A stretch of DNA of 64,000 nt from Hyphomicrobiales bacterium (GCA_900466875.1 UBNQ01000020.1:186001-250000); one strand, 5' to 3'. Shown: positions 45,241 to 55,888, numbered from the stretch's first letter. The notes: a model not told the origin generated them from the sequence alone. Translations and numbers: made by a program.

Positions 45241-46122
45241 GTGCAGAGCGTCGTCTTTCCGAACAAGATCCTTCCCTATTTTCTGGTCGCACCGCAGATC
45301 GTGCTGACCATCGTGTTCTTCTTCTGGCCGGCAAGCCAGGCGCTTTACCAGTCCGCCATGCGGGAAGATCCTTTTGGGCTGCAGAGCGCCTTTGTCGGGT
45401 TTGCCAATTTTTCGGCGATCCTGTCGGACCCGAACTACCTGCATGCGCTGCGCGTCACAGTCGTCTTCAGCGTGGCAACCGCTCTTCTCTCCATGGGCAT
45501 CGCTCTGCTGCTGGCAACGGCCGCTGATCTCGTCGTGCGCAGCAAAGGTTTTTACCGCACGATGATGATCATCCCCTATGCGGTTGCACCGGCTGTGGCC
45601 GGCATGTTGTGGTTGTTCATGTTCAACCCCGCGATGGGCACGTTCGCCTATATCCTGCGCCGCAACGGCGTCGCCTGGGATCCGCTGCTGAACGGCGATC
45701 AGGCCATGGCACTTGTCGTGGCGGCCGCCGCCTGGAAACAGATCAGCTACAATTTTCTGTTCTTTGTGGCAGGTCTGCAGGCCATCCCGAAATCGCTGCT
45801 GGAAGCCGCTGCCATCGATGGCGCGCGCGGCGCACGACGGTTCTGGACGATCGTCTTTCCGCTTCTTGCACCGACCACTTTCTTCCTGCTGGTCGTCAAC
45901 ACCGTCTACGCCTTTTTTGACACGTTTGGCATCATCCATTCCGTCACCGGCGGCGGACCGGCCAAGGCGACGGAAACGCTGGTCTACAAGGTCTATAACG
46001 ACGGCTTCGTGAACCTCAATCTCGGCTCGTCGGCCGCCCAGTCGGTCATCCTGATGGTCATCGTGATTGCGCTGACTGCCTTCCAGTTCCGCTTCGTCGA
46101 GCGGCGCGTGCATTATGCGTGA
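45241..46122 (+). CDS. ugpA: ABC importer permease, UgpA type
   Basis: The 293-residue permease has six predicted membrane segments and the EAA motif [20 protein letters not shown] near residue 195. The GTG at 45241 is used because GAGGAGG lies just upstream; an in-frame ATG further back lies within the stem-loop and ugpB end. It pairs with UgpE as the heterodimeric channel. Confidence 0.85.
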   Translation: MQSVVFPNKILPYFLVAPQIVLTIVFFFWPASQALYQSAMREDPFGLQSAFVGFANFSAILSDPNYLHALRVTVVFSVATALLSMGIALLLATAADLVVRSKGFYRTMMIIPYAVAPAVAGMLWLFMFNPAMGTFAYILRRNGVAWDPLLNGDQAMALVVAAAAWKQISYNFLFFVAGLQAIPKSLLEAAAIDGARGARRFWTIVFPLLAPTTFFLLVVNTVYAFFDTFGIIHSVTGGGPAKATETLVYKVYNDGFVNLNLGSSAAQSVILMVIVIALTAFQFRFVERRVHYA

Positions 46123-46131
46123 GGTGAGAAG

Positions 46132-46980
46132 ATGATCGAAAACAGACCCGTAGCCAGCCTGATGGCGCATCTGATGCTGATCCTCGGCATCATCATCGTC
46201 GCCTTCCCGATCTATTACACCTTCATCGCCTCGACGGCGCCGGCCGGCGCCATCGTCCGTCCACCACTTTCGCTCCTGCCGGGCGGGCATATGGTGGAGA
46301 ATTATACGGAATCCATTTCCGGCGGTGTCGAGCGCGTCGTCGGTGTCAGTCTCGAACGGCTGCTCTTCAACAGCTTTGTCGTCGCGATCGCCATTGCCAT
46401 CGGCAAGATCGTCATCTCGTTCCTGTCAGCTTTCGCCATCGTCTTCTTCCGCTTTCCTTTTCGCATGGGCTTTTTCTGGATGATCTTCATCACGCTCATG
46501 CTGCCGGTAGAGGTTCGTATCCTGCCGACCTACAAGGTGATCGTCGATCTCGGGCTGCTCAACACTTATGCAGGTCTCACCCTGCCGCTGATGGCTTCGG
46601 CGACGGCCACCTTCCTGTTCCGGCAATTTTTCCTGACCATTCCGGGCGAAATGCTGGAGGCGGCGCGCATCGACAATGCCGGGCCGTTCCGCTTCATGAA
46701 GGATATCCTTCTGCCGCTGTCGATGACCAATATCGCGGCGCTGTTCGTGATTCTCTTCATCTACGGATGGACGCAATATCTCTGGCCGCTGCTCGTCACC
46801 GACAGGGCCGAGATGAACACGATCATCATCGGCCTGCGCCGCATGGTGGATTTCGCAGATGCCTCGACGCCGTGGAACTACGTGATGGTGACGGCGATCC
46901 TGGCAATCATCCCTCCCGTCATCGTCGTGGTGCTGATGCAGCGCTGGTTCGTCAAAGGTTTGGTGGAGACCGAAAAGTAA
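46132..46980 (+). CDS. ugpE: ABC importer permease, UgpE type
   Basis: The 282-residue permease has six membrane segments and the EAA motif [20 protein letters not shown] near residue 180. It begins 9 bp after ugpA with GAGGTGAG upstream and overlaps the ATPase gene by one base (TAATG). Confidence 0.85.
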   Translation: MIENRPVASLMAHLMLILGIIIVAFPIYYTFIASTAPAGAIVRPPLSLLPGGHMVENYTESISGGVERVVGVSLERLLFNSFVVAIAIAIGKIVISFLSAFAIVFFRFPFRMGFFWMIFITLMLPVEVRILPTYKVIVDLGLLNTYAGLTLPLMASATATFLFRQFFLTIPGEMLEAARIDNAGPFRFMKDILLPLSMTNIAALFVILFIYGWTQYLWPLLVTDRAEMNTIIIGLRRMVDFADASTPWNYVMVTAILAIIPPVIVVVLMQRWFVKGLVETEK

Positions 46981-48017
46981 TGGCTACGATTGAACTCAAG
47001 GACGTCCGCAAGACCTATGGCGCGAATATCGAGGCGATCAAGGGCGTGTCGCTCGACATTGCCGATGGCGAGATGATCGTGCTGGTCGGCCCGTCCGGCT
47101 GCGGAAAATCAACGCTCCTGCGCATGGTGGCGGGGCTGGAAAGCATCACCGGCGGCGATGTGACGATTGCCGGACGGCGTGTCAACGCTCTGGAACCATC
47201 GGAACGCGATATCGCCATGGTGTTCCAAAACTATGCGCTCTACCCTCACATGACCGTGCGCCAAAACCTCGCTTACGGCCTGAAGAACCGCAATACGCCG
47301 AAAGACGAAATCGACCGGCGCATTACCGAAGCAGCCCGCGCCTTGGAAATCGAACCGTTTCTCGAACGCAAACCGCGCCAGCTTTCCGGCGGCCAGCGTC
47401 AGCGGGTCGCCATGGGCCGCGCCATCGTGCGCAAACCGGCCGCCTTCCTGTTCGATGAGCCTCTCTCCAACCTCGATGCGAAACTGCGCGTGCAGATGCG
47501 CGTCGAGATCCGCAGGCTTCAGCGCTCGCTCGCCACCACGTCGATATACGTCACCCATGACCAGATGGAGGCGATGACGCTTGCTGACAGGCTGGTGGTG
47601 CTCAATGCAGGTCGTATCGAGCAGGTCGGCACGCCGATCGAGCTTTACGAAAAACCGGCCACCACATTCGTCGCCACCTTCATCGGCTCGCCGTCGATGA
47701 ACCTGATGAAACCGGCCGGAGGTTCTCGCAACAACATCAACTGGCCATCGAATGTGGCAACCCTTGGCATTCGCCCCGAAGATCTGGTCATCGCCGATGC
47801 GTCGGCCGGAAACGGGTTCGGTGCCAAAGTGCAGGTGATGGCGGTCGAACTGGTGGGGGCCGAAAGCTATGTGCATGGCACGACAGAAGACGGTAGCGCG
47901 ATCGTTTTCCGTGTACCGGGCCGCTCGATCATCCCGATCGGCGAGATGCTGGAACTCACCGCCGCGCCAGACCGCTTTTACTTTTTCGACAGTGACGGGA
48001 AACGCATCACGACATGA
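46980..48017 (+). CDS. ugpC: ABC importer ATPase, UgpC/MalK type
   Basis: The 345-residue ATPase has Walker A ([13 protein letters not shown]), signature [15 protein letters not shown], Walker B ([11 protein letters not shown]), switch His (VTHDQMEA) and a C-terminal regulatory domain (about 235-345). The ATG at 46980 overlaps the ugpE stop; the frame extends further up only inside ugpE. MalK-type ATPases can serve more than one importer. Confidence 0.9.
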   Translation: MATIELKDVRKTYGANIEAIKGVSLDIADGEMIVLVGPSGCGKSTLLRMVAGLESITGGDVTIAGRRVNALEPSERDIAMVFQNYALYPHMTVRQNLAYGLKNRNTPKDEIDRRITEAARALEIEPFLERKPRQLSGGQRQRVAMGRAIVRKPAAFLFDEPLSNLDAKLRVQMRVEIRRLQRSLATTSIYVTHDQMEAMTLADRLVVLNAGRIEQVGTPIELYEKPATTFVATFIGSPSMNLMKPAGGSRNNINWPSNVATLGIRPEDLVIADASAGNGFGAKVQVMAVELVGAESYVHGTTEDGSAIVFRVPGRSIIPIGEMLELTAAPDRFYFFDSDGKRITT

Positions 48018-48113
48018 AAGCCTACGAAGACAGAGATCGGAGCTTGCATCCACAAAGCAAGTGAATACCATTTGTCGGCTAATGATTTCCGATAATCTTC
48101 GACTGGATTTTCC

Positions 48114-49772
48114 ATGTCCTTCATCCTCGCCCTGATCGCCCTCGCCGGCCATATCGCCCTGCTTCTATGGGGAACACGGATGGTGCAGACCGGCATTCAG
48201 CGTGCCTTTGGTCCGAGCCTGCGGTCCTACCTGGGGCACGCGCTTGGCAATAGGATGAAAGCCTTTCTGGCAGGAATGGGGGTGACTGCTATCCTGCAGA
48301 GCAGCACGGCAACCGGTCTGATGGCGACGGGCTTTACCGCCGGTGGTATGGTTGCCCTCGTGCCGGCACTCGCCGTCATGCTGGGTGCCAATGTTGGAAG
48401 CACGCTTATCGTGCAGCTCCTGTCCTTTAACGTCGCGGCCGCATCCCCGGCTCTGATATTGATCGGCGTGCTGATGTTCCGCCGTATGCAGAATCCGCAG
48501 GTGCACGATCTTGGCCGTGTCTTTATCGGCATCGGCTTCATGCTGCTGGCATTGCATCAGTTGCTCGATGTCCTTGAACAATATGCCGATACGCCGGCAT
48601 TCCAGGCCGTTCTTCAGGCGATCTCGAAGGCGCCGGTGCTTAGCCTGTTGCTCGCCGCGGCCCTGACCTGGGCTGCTCATTCCAGCGTCGCTGTCGTGCT
48701 TCTCGTCATGTCTCTGGCAAGCCAGGGCCTTCTCGACCCCTACCAGGCATGCGCACTCACCCTTGGCGCCAATCTCGGCACGGCGATCAATCCTGTCGTC
48801 GAAGGTCAGTCGGGAGCCGACCTCTCGGCGCGCCGCCTGCCGATCGGCAACCTGCTGACACGGGTATTCGGAACCGCTTTGGCGTTCGCATTTCTTGAAC
48901 CGATTGCCGGCCTGATGACGTCTTACGGCAGCCAGGACGGCCGCGTGGTGGCGAATTTTCACACGGTTTTCAACATCGTCGTGGCGGCGCTTTTCATGCC
49001 ATTCCTGACGCCATTCGCCGCTGCATTGGTGAAATTCATGCCCCAGCGCATCGATGAGGGCGACCCGGGTCAACCGCGTTATCTCGATCCGTCGGCGAAA
49101 GAAACGCCGATTGTCGCGCTTCAGGCAGCGGCGCGCGAGGTTCTGCGGATTGTCGATATTCTGGAGGAAATGCTGGCCGGAACAAAGTCGGCACTATCGG
49201 CCAATGACCGCAGGGCGCTATCGGCGCTTCGCAAGCAGGACACGATCCTCGACAGGCTAAACACCGCCGTCAAAATCTACCTGACCTCCATCGATCCAGA
49301 TGAACTCAGCGATGCAGACAAGCACAGGCTGGAGGAAATCCTGATCTTTTCCACCGGACTGGAACATGCCGGTGATGTGGTGGATCAGAATGTTTTACCG
49401 CATCTGGCAAAACGTTTGCGGCGAGGCCTGAAATTTTCCAAAGTCGCCAGAGGCGAGCTTGACGAGTTGTTTGACCGCCTCTCAAACAATCTGCGCACTG
49501 CTGCCGCTCTGTTCATGTCGCAGGACGAACGAATGGCGCGCATGCTGGCAGAGGAAAAGATCGTATTCCGCAAAGCTGAGCGAAACGGCACAAAAGCCCA
49601 TTTTGAGCGGTTGCGACAAGGAGATGTGACGGCCGCCGAAACCAGTTCTCTGCATCTCGATCTGCTCCGCGACATCAAGCAAATCAACTCACACCTCGTA
49701 GCCGCTACGGCCTATCCAGTTCTCGAGCAGCAGGGCGAACTGTTGCAAAGCAGGATCTCCACAAATCAATGA
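48114..49772 (+). CDS. Na+/phosphate cotransporter family protein with PhoU-like tail
   Basis: The 552-residue protein has the two inverted Na/Pi repeats, each with a QSST-like signature (ILQSSTATGLMATGF near residue 60; AAHSSVAVVLLVMS near 190), about eight membrane segments, and a cytoplasmic PhoU-like helical region from about residue 330. Homologues move phosphate with sodium in either direction. It lies 96 bp after ugpC on the same strand. If the operon dephosphorylates imported esters, this protein could balance the phosphate released, but that is inference. Confidence 0.85.
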   Translation: MSFILALIALAGHIALLLWGTRMVQTGIQRAFGPSLRSYLGHALGNRMKAFLAGMGVTAILQSSTATGLMATGFTAGGMVALVPALAVMLGANVGSTLIVQLLSFNVAAASPALILIGVLMFRRMQNPQVHDLGRVFIGIGFMLLALHQLLDVLEQYADTPAFQAVLQAISKAPVLSLLLAAALTWAAHSSVAVVLLVMSLASQGLLDPYQACALTLGANLGTAINPVVEGQSGADLSARRLPIGNLLTRVFGTALAFAFLEPIAGLMTSYGSQDGRVVANFHTVFNIVVAALFMPFLTPFAAALVKFMPQRIDEGDPGQPRYLDPSAKETPIVALQAAAREVLRIVDILEEMLAGTKSALSANDRRALSALRKQDTILDRLNTAVKIYLTSIDPDELSDADKHRLEEILIFSTGLEHAGDVVDQNVLPHLAKRLRRGLKFSKVARGELDELFDRLSNNLRTAAALFMSQDERMARMLAEEKIVFRKAERNGTKAHFERLRQGDVTAAETSSLHLDLLRDIKQINSHLVAATAYPVLEQQGELLQSRISTNQ

Positions 49773-50373
49773 CATCGAAAACGCCACTCAATTTTTCTGC
49801 AATGACCGGCCCGCGCCATCTTGGCGATAGCTGACCAAGCAAATTGCAGCTCCGCCACCGAACAATTCCAGAGAGAAAGAAGAAGTTTCCGTTTAGCTCT
49901 TGATGGGATTGGAACAGGCGACCCGCAACACCCACGAAGTCTGAAAAGACTAAGTGGCGGAATGGAATACGCACTTCGGCGGCGAAGCAATATGGCTGAG
50001 CGTCACAGATCACTTGCGATTGCGCGTGGTTCCTACAAGACAAGGCGCTGCATGCCGCTAAACATGCGGCGGGCAGGGATTGTTCCTTGAGCGTCTCGGC
50101 AATGCACTGCTAGCTATCGACAGAGTCTATTTAAGATTGGTGTCTCTAGCAGCCCTATGCCGCATGTAATCTCAACCCGCGCCATGCCAAGGTCTCAACC
50201 GACAGCTAGTGGGAAACCTTGCCCCGATCTCTCCCCCGATACAATAGGCGACCCGGTGAATCTCCTCCGAGGATACGGTGTTTCGCGACATTGCCGACTT
50301 GTCGGCTGATAGAGAGGTGTTGGCAATGAGCGCGACTGCAGCTTCCGCTTCAAGCGAATACGGCCAGAATCTA
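49773..50373. other. Long convergent intergenic region
   Basis: These 601 bases lie between the converging transporter and RraA-family genes. They contain the third tRNA T-arm-like motif and a small hairpin near 50052-50068. No gene or clear terminator is supported. The gap marks the boundary between two catabolic loci. Confidence 0.45.
49895..49924 (-). repeat. tRNA T-arm-like motif, copy 3 of 4
   Basis: The plus strand reads AGCTCTTGATGGGATTGGAA and ends GGCGACCC. In reverse it holds GTTCCAATC, one base from a canonical T loop. No cloverleaf is formed. Confidence 0.45.
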
Positions 50374-51084
50374 TCATCGTCGCGTGGCCTCGCGCCATTC
50401 GGCAAACAGCGTCAGATTGTTCTCGTCGGTGGCCGGATAAAGCCCGATGATCGTATGTCCCGCCTTCACCCGCTCGACGGCAAAGTCCTCGTAGGCCGTC
50501 ATCTCGACCGCCTCGTCGGCAATCTCGTCGGCAATCTCCGCCGGGATGATGATGACGCTGTCATCGTCGCCGACCACGACATCGCCGGGAAACACCGCGA
50601 CATCGCCGCAACCGATCGGCACGTTGATGTCGATCGCCTCGTGCAGTGTCAGGTTCGTCGGGCTTGACGGACGGTGGTGATAGGCGGGAATATCCAGTTC
50701 GCCGATCGTCATCGCATCACGAAAGCCGCCATCGGTCACCACCCCTGCCCCGCCGCGCACCATCAGCCGGGTTATCAGGATATCGCCGGCAGAGGCCGCG
50801 CGCGCATCTTTGCGGCTGTCCATGACGAGAACCGACCCTTCAGGGCAGGTTTCGATCGCATGGCGCTGCGGGTGTTTGGGGTCGCGGAACACCGTCATCG
50901 GATTGCGGTCCTCGCGCGCCGGCATGTAACGCAGCGTGAATGCCGGGCCGACCATGTTGCGGCCCTTGGGCCGAACCGGACGAACATCCTGGATCGTCTG
51001 GTTTCTGAGGCCGCGCTTGTAAAGCGCCGAGCAGAGCGTCGCAACGGAAACGCCCATAAGTTTGTCACGGGTAGCGGGGTTCAT
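50374..51084 (-). CDS. RraA-family protein (aldolase/decarboxylase-like)
   Basis: The 236-residue protein has the RraA/HMG-aldolase fold, with VLVMDSRKDARAASAGDIL, GGAGVVTDGGFRD (the Arg-Asp metal and substrate site) and VVGDDDSVIIIP. Family enzymes are metal-dependent 4-hydroxy-4-methyl-2-oxoglutarate aldolases or oxaloacetate decarboxylases; others inhibit RNase E. In a sugar-acid operon the aldolase/decarboxylase role is likelier. ATG at 51084 has AGGAGG upstream. It is the last gene of a six-gene run. Confidence 0.8.
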   Translation of the reverse strand: MNPATRDKLMGVSVATLCSALYKRGLRNQTIQDVRPVRPKGRNMVGPAFTLRYMPAREDRNPMTVFRDPKHPQRHAIETCPEGSVLVMDSRKDARAASAGDILITRLMVRGGAGVVTDGGFRDAMTIGELDIPAYHHRPSSPTNLTLHEAIDINVPIGCGDVAVFPGDVVVGDDDSVIIIPAEIADEIADEAVEMTAYEDFAVERVKAGHTIIGLYPATDENNLTLFAEWREATRR

Positions 51085-51104
51085 GGTTCCTCCTAGATTC
51101 ATCA

Positions 51105-52844
51105 TCAGTTGATCGCCGGCTCGGGCACCTTTGTGCCGAACTCGGTCTTCAGGAAGTCGAAATCGCAGCCCTTGTCGGCCTGTTCGATATGCTTGGTGAA
51201 CATGAAACCATAACCACGCTCATACCGTGGCTCGGGAGCCACCCACATAGCCTTCCGCTCCGCCAGTTCCTCGTCTGAAACCAGCATGTTGAGACTACGC
51301 GCGGGAATATCGAGCTCGACCATGTCGCCGGTCTTCAACAATGCGAGCGGTCCCCCAACAAAGGCTTCCGGCGAAGCATGCAGCACGCAGGCGCCGAAGC
51401 TGGTGCCTGACATGCGGGCGTCCGAGATTCGAACCATGTCACGCAATCCCAGCTTCAACAGCGCCTTCGGCATCGGGATCATGCCCCATTCTGGCATGCC
51501 CGGCCCACCCTGCGGCCCCGCATTACGCAGCACCAGAACCGTTTCCGGCGTCAGCGGATAATCCGGATCGTCTATGATTTTTTTCAAATCCGGATAACTG
51601 TCTGCCACCAACGCCGGACCCGTATGTTTGTGGAATCTCGGGTCGCAGGCCGCCGGCTTGATGACCGCGCCGTCAGGGCAGAGATTACCCTTCAGCACCG
51701 CCAGTGACCCCTCATGATAGACCGGGTTGGAAAGAGGCCGGATGACATCTTCATTGTAAATTTTGACATCCTCCAGCCCATCCATGAGCGGCTTGCCGAT
51801 GACGGTGACAGCACTCGGATCGAGTTTGTTGCCGAGCTGCTTCATCAGCGCACGCAGCCCGCCGGCATAGAAGAAATCTTCCATCAGATAAGTCGTACCG
51901 GAGGGGCGAACATTGGCGATCACGGGTGTTGTGCGGCCGATCCGGTCCAGGTCGTCAAGCTCCAATGGCACGCCGGCGCGCCGCGCCATGGCGATCAGGT
52001 GAATGATCGCATTGGTCGAACAGCCCGTAGCCATGGCGACGGTCACTGCATTGTTGACGGCTGCCGGCGTAATGACCTTCTCAGGCGTCAGATCTTCCCA
52101 CACCATTTCAACGATCCGCCGCCCGCAGCTCGCGGACATGCGCTGGTGGTTGGCATCGGCGGCCGGAATGGATGAAGCGTTCGGCAGCGTCAGTCCCATC
52201 GCCTCGGCAATCGCCGTCATGGTCGAGGCGGTGCCCATTGTCATGCAGTGGCCGTAGCTGCGGGCAATGCCGCCTTCGATGCCCTGCCATTCCTCCTTGG
52301 AGATCGTCCCGGCGCGCCGTTCGTCCCAGTATTTGAACCCGTCGGTGCCTGAACCCAGTGCCTTGCCGGCATAGTTGCCGCGCAGCATCGGACCGGCTGG
52401 CAGGTAAATGAACGGAATGCCCATCGACACCGCACCCATGACCAGCCCCGGCGTGGTCTTGTCGCAACCGCCCATCAGCACCGCGCCATCGATCGGGTGC
52501 GAGCGCAAAAGCTCCTCCGTCTCCATCGCCAGCATGTTGCGGTAAAGCATGGTCGTCGGCTTGACGAAGTTTTCCGACAAGGACAGTGCCGGCAGTTCCA
52601 TCGGAAACCCGCCCGCCTGTAACACGCCACGCTTCACCCATTCCGCCCGTTCGCGAAAATGCATGTGGCACGGCTGCGCATCCGACCATGTGTTGATGAT
52701 CGCGATGATCGGCCGGCCTTCCCAGTCTTCCGGCGCATAGCCCATCTGCATGGTGCGCGACCGGTGCCCAAACGACCGCTGGTCATCCGGCATCATCCAG
52801 CGCGCCGAGCGCAGTTCGTCGTAAGTCTTTTTCTTCGTTGTCAT
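51105..52844 (-). CDS. IlvD/Edd family sugar-acid dehydratase
   Basis: The 579-residue protein belongs to the [2Fe-2S] or [4Fe-4S] dihydroxy-acid/6-phosphogluconate dehydratase family. Cluster ligands are visible in GGCDKTTP and GHCMTMGTAST, with MATGCSTNAI later. The length and neighbours fit pentonate dehydratases such as L-arabinonate dehydratase of Rhizobium leguminosarum. The reaction would remove water from an aldonic acid to give a 2-keto-3-deoxy acid. GAGGAGTGAGG precedes the ATG. It is not a good candidate for branched-chain amino acid IlvD given its context. Confidence 0.85.
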   Translation of the reverse strand: MTTKKKTYDELRSARWMMPDDQRSFGHRSRTMQMGYAPEDWEGRPIIAIINTWSDAQPCHMHFRERAEWVKRGVLQAGGFPMELPALSLSENFVKPTTMLYRNMLAMETEELLRSHPIDGAVLMGGCDKTTPGLVMGAVSMGIPFIYLPAGPMLRGNYAGKALGSGTDGFKYWDERRAGTISKEEWQGIEGGIARSYGHCMTMGTASTMTAIAEAMGLTLPNASSIPAADANHQRMSASCGRRIVEMVWEDLTPEKVITPAAVNNAVTVAMATGCSTNAIIHLIAMARRAGVPLELDDLDRIGRTTPVIANVRPSGTTYLMEDFFYAGGLRALMKQLGNKLDPSAVTVIGKPLMDGLEDVKIYNEDVIRPLSNPVYHEGSLAVLKGNLCPDGAVIKPAACDPRFHKHTGPALVADSYPDLKKIIDDPDYPLTPETVLVLRNAGPQGGPGMPEWGMIPMPKALLKLGLRDMVRISDARMSGTSFGACVLHASPEAFVGGPLALLKTGDMVELDIPARSLNMLVSDEELAERKAMWVAPEPRYERGYGFMFTKHIEQADKGCDFDFLKTEFGTKVPEPAIN

Positions 52845-52884
52845 TCCTCACTCCTCGCGCCATACGGCGCTGCCGACCGGCTCC

Positions 52885-53787
52885 TCAGAAGCTGATCCCG
52901 TTGTCTGCAATGAAACTCGAAAGTGCCGCCTGTTGCGCTATGGTCAGAGGCCAAGCGGAAGGCGGGCGCGTCGGGCCGCAGTCATGCCCGATCAGGGCAA
53001 GGGCCGCCTTCACCCCGGTTACGTTTGTCCCGTTGATCTCTTCCGCCCGCACTGCTTCGAACGTCTTCATGTCGTCGATCAGCCGGTTGGCGCTTGTATA
53101 GTCGCCAGCCGCAAGTGCTTCATGAATGGCAACTGATCGCTGCGGCCAGACATTGATGAGGCCGGAGGTGAAGCCGCGGGCGCCCACGGCATAAAATGCC
53201 GGTGCCCAGACCTCAGCCAGGCCACCCACCCAGACGATCTCCGGATCGCAGGCCGCCATCGCTTCCGACAATTTTAACGGGTTCGGCGTTGCCCATTTGA
53301 CGCCGATGACTGACGGGATCGCGCAGAGATCCGCAATCGCCTTGGTGCCGATCGCATCGTTGCGCAGATAGACAACGACCGGCAGCCCATCCGCGGCATC
53401 GACCACCGCCCGCACATAATCGACAAGCCCACGTGGAGACGAGAACGGGTCCGGCGGCTGGTGGATCATCAGCGCCGAAGCGCCTGCCTGACGCGATACG
53501 GATGCCAGCCGGCAGGCATCGCGAATACTGCGTCCGACGCCTGCAATCAGCGGCGCCCTGCTTGCCACATACTCGGCCGAGGCCTGTACCATAGCCTCCG
53601 CCTCGTCGAGCGTCAGTGCATGGAACTCGCCGGTATTGCCATTGGCGACCATGATATGGACGCCGGCCGCGATCGCGCGATCGACGATCGGCTTCTGCCG
53701 CTCCGGGAGAATATCCCCGTCATGGTCATAGGGCGTGACCAGGATGCCGGATATGCCGGTCAGAACGGATTTCAGATCCCGCATCAT
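52885..53787 (-). CDS. DapA/NAL family lyase (keto-deoxy sugar acid dehydratase or aldolase)
   Basis: The 300-residue TIM barrel has the family GNTGEF motif, the catalytic Tyr in VVVYLRN and the Schiff-base Lys in GVKWATPNP. In sugar-acid operons such enzymes are often L-2-keto-3-deoxyarabonate dehydratase or 5-keto-4-deoxyglucarate dehydratase, both making 2-oxoglutarate semialdehyde. The preceding sugar-acid dehydratase and the nearby talarate/galactarate dehydratase fit either. The start is one of two adjacent ATG codons (53787, 53784). A lysine-pathway DapA is unlikely here. Confidence 0.8.
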   Translation of the reverse strand: MMRDLKSVLTGISGILVTPYDHDGDILPERQKPIVDRAIAAGVHIMVANGNTGEFHALTLDEAEAMVQASAEYVASRAPLIAGVGRSIRDACRLASVSRQAGASALMIHQPPDPFSSPRGLVDYVRAVVDAADGLPVVVYLRNDAIGTKAIADLCAIPSVIGVKWATPNPLKLSEAMAACDPEIVWVGGLAEVWAPAFYAVGARGFTSGLINVWPQRSVAIHEALAAGDYTSANRLIDDMKTFEAVRAEEINGTNVTGVKAALALIGHDCGPTRPPSAWPLTIAQQAALSSFIADNGISF

Positions 53788-53794
53788 CCTATCC

Positions 53795-55294
53795 TCATTC
53801 CGTGAAAGCTTCTTCGCGCTTGCGGCTGATGCTCGGTGAAAGCACGAGCGCAAGAACGACGACAGCGAAGATCAAAAGCGACAGGCTAAGCGGGCTGCGC
53901 ACAAAAATCGACGGATCGCCCTGACTGATCAGCATCGCGCGGCGCAGGTTCTCCTCCAGCATAGGCCCGAGAATGAAGCCAAGCAGCAGCGGCGCCGGTT
54001 CGAAACGCATCTTCGAGAGCGCAAAACCAATAACGCTGAAGCCTGCCATGACGAAGACATCGAAGACGCTGTTGTTGATGCTGTAAGCGCCGATACAGCA
54101 GAAGCCGATGATAGCAGGGAAGAGCAGGTGATACGGCACTGTCAGCATCCGCACCCAGAGCCCGATCAGCGGCAAGTTGAGGATGACCAACATCAGGTTG
54201 CCGGACCACATGGAGACGATCATACCCCAGAACAGCTCCGGCTCGTCCGAAATGACATTCGGACCCGGCGTGATGCCCTGGATGATCATAGCCCCAACCA
54301 TCAGCGCCATGACCGGGTTGCCGGGAATGCCAAGCGTCAGCATGGGGATGAACGAGGTCTGTGCCCCGGCATTGTTGGCGGATTCCGGTGCAGCAACGCC
54401 CTCGATCGCACCCTTGCCAAATTCGGCGCGATTGGGGGAGACACGCTTTTCCACCGCATAGGCGGCAAAGGAGGCGAGCATCGCCCCGCCTCCCGGCAGC
54501 ACACCGAGGAAGGATCCGAGCGCCGTGCCACGCAGAACCGGCGCGATGATCCGCTTGAAATCCTCCTTGGTCAGCATGAGGCCGGTCACGCGTTTGACAC
54601 CCACCGAACGCTCATGCTCGCTTTCCAGATTGCGCAGAATCTCGCAAATGCCGAAGATACCCATGCTGACGGCGACGAAGTTCAGCCCGTCGTAAAGCTC
54701 CGGGATATCGAAGACATAACGCGGCGTACCGCTCTCCACGTCGGTTCCGATTGTGCCGAGGATCAGCCCGAAGACGATCATCGCAAATGCTTTGAGCAGA
54801 GAACCGCTGGCAAGCGCCACGGACGCGACCAGGCCGAGAACCATCAGCGAGAAATATTCCGCCGGCCCGAAATTGAGCGCCACGGCGGCAAGCGGCGGTG
54901 CGGCGACGGCCAGCAGAATGGTTGCCACGCTGCCGGCAAAGAAGGAACCGAGGGCGGCAGTGGCCAAGGCGGCGCCGGCGCGACCGTTGCGCGCCATCTG
55001 GTAACCGTCGATCGCAGTGACGACGGACGAGCTTTCGCCCGGAAGATTGATGAGAACGGCCGTGGTCGAGCCGCCATATTGCGCGCCGTAAAAGATGCCG
55101 GCCAACATGATGAGCGCCGATTCCGGCGGCAGGCCGAAGGTGATTGGCAGAAGCATGGCGATGGTGGCTGTCGGCCCGAGACCGGGTAGCACACCGATCG
55201 CCGTTCCGAGAAGACAGCCGATGAAGCCATAAAACAGGTTCATCGGCATGAAGGCGGTCGAGGCACCGAGCCAAAGGTTAGCGAAGATATCCAT
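53795..55294 (-). CDS. tctA: Tripartite tricarboxylate transporter large membrane subunit TctA
   Basis: The 499-residue protein has about 11-12 membrane segments and TctA signatures (GVLPGLGPTATIAMLLP near residue 38, YGGSTTAVLINLPGESSSV near 77). It forms the channel of a secondary importer with TctB and the binding protein TctC. ATG at 55294 is used over a TTG two codons earlier. The sugar-acid context suggests an aldonate or aldarate as cargo in place of citrate. Confidence 0.9.
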   Translation of the reverse strand: MDIFANLWLGASTAFMPMNLFYGFIGCLLGTAIGVLPGLGPTATIAMLLPITFGLPPESALIMLAGIFYGAQYGGSTTAVLINLPGESSSVVTAIDGYQMARNGRAGAALATAALGSFFAGSVATILLAVAAPPLAAVALNFGPAEYFSLMVLGLVASVALASGSLLKAFAMIVFGLILGTIGTDVESGTPRYVFDIPELYDGLNFVAVSMGIFGICEILRNLESEHERSVGVKRVTGLMLTKEDFKRIIAPVLRGTALGSFLGVLPGGGAMLASFAAYAVEKRVSPNRAEFGKGAIEGVAAPESANNAGAQTSFIPMLTLGIPGNPVMALMVGAMIIQGITPGPNVISDEPELFWGMIVSMWSGNLMLVILNLPLIGLWVRMLTVPYHLLFPAIIGFCCIGAYSINNSVFDVFVMAGFSVIGFALSKMRFEPAPLLLGFILGPMLEENLRRAMLISQGDPSIFVRSPLSLSLLIFAVVVLALVLSPSISRKREEAFTE

Positions 55295-55346
55295 AAACAA
55301 TCCAATCCGTTTTCGTCGGCTGGCAGAAGGCGCTAGCGAGCGCCCG

Positions 55347-55826
55347 CTACAAAAGCTCTCCGATTAAGGGGACCCAGGGACCGAAGGCCGAGACGGGAAG
55401 CGACAGAAGCTTAGTGAACAGCAGGACCGAGCAAACCGAGAGGAACACGCCGAGCAGTATCGAATGCCGCCAGTTGGCGTAACGGCTGGCGGTCGCCACC
55501 CCGACGATCAGAAGCAGCATGGTGGGCGCGAGCCCAAGCCCGGAAAGCAGCAGACCGAAGCCGACGGGTCCGAGGATTACCAGGAAATAGGCCTTCCAAT
55601 TCCAGGCCTCGGGCTCACCCTCTTCCGCATGCACCATCAGGGACTGCACGATGATCAGTGCACCGATCGCCATCAGCAGCAGGCTCAGCATGGTCGGAAA
55701 GTAGCCCGGCCCCATCTGGAAGGAATTGCCGACTTCGAGCTCCCGGCCGAACCAGATGAACAGGAGGCCGACACAAATCATCGTTACGCCGCCGACGAAG
55801 TCGCGGCCGTTTCTAATTTTCAGCAT
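55347..55826 (-). CDS. tctB: Tripartite tricarboxylate transporter small membrane subunit TctB
   Basis: The 159-residue protein has four membrane segments and the typical TctB layout (FVGGVTMICVGLLFIWFG, then GPGYFPTMLSLLLMAIG). It lies between tctC and tctA in the standard order. Confidence 0.85.
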   Translation of the reverse strand: MLKIRNGRDFVGGVTMICVGLLFIWFGRELEVGNSFQMGPGYFPTMLSLLLMAIGALIIVQSLMVHAEEGEPEAWNWKAYFLVILGPVGFGLLLSGLGLAPTMLLLIVGVATASRYANWRHSILLGVFLSVCSVLLFTKLLSLPVSAFGPWVPLIGELL

Positions 55827-55888
55827 GGCATGATACTCGCGTAGGAAAGATGTGCCGGCCGACGCTCAAGCCCGGCCGGCAGATTGCC

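Noticed and set aside
43887-45266. 459-codon minus-strand frame opposite ugpB
   Set aside because: Antisense to a clear UgpB-type gene with signal peptide and ribosome site.
54128-55189. 353-codon plus-strand frame opposite tctA
   Set aside because: Hydrophilic mirror of a membrane protein gene; no domain.
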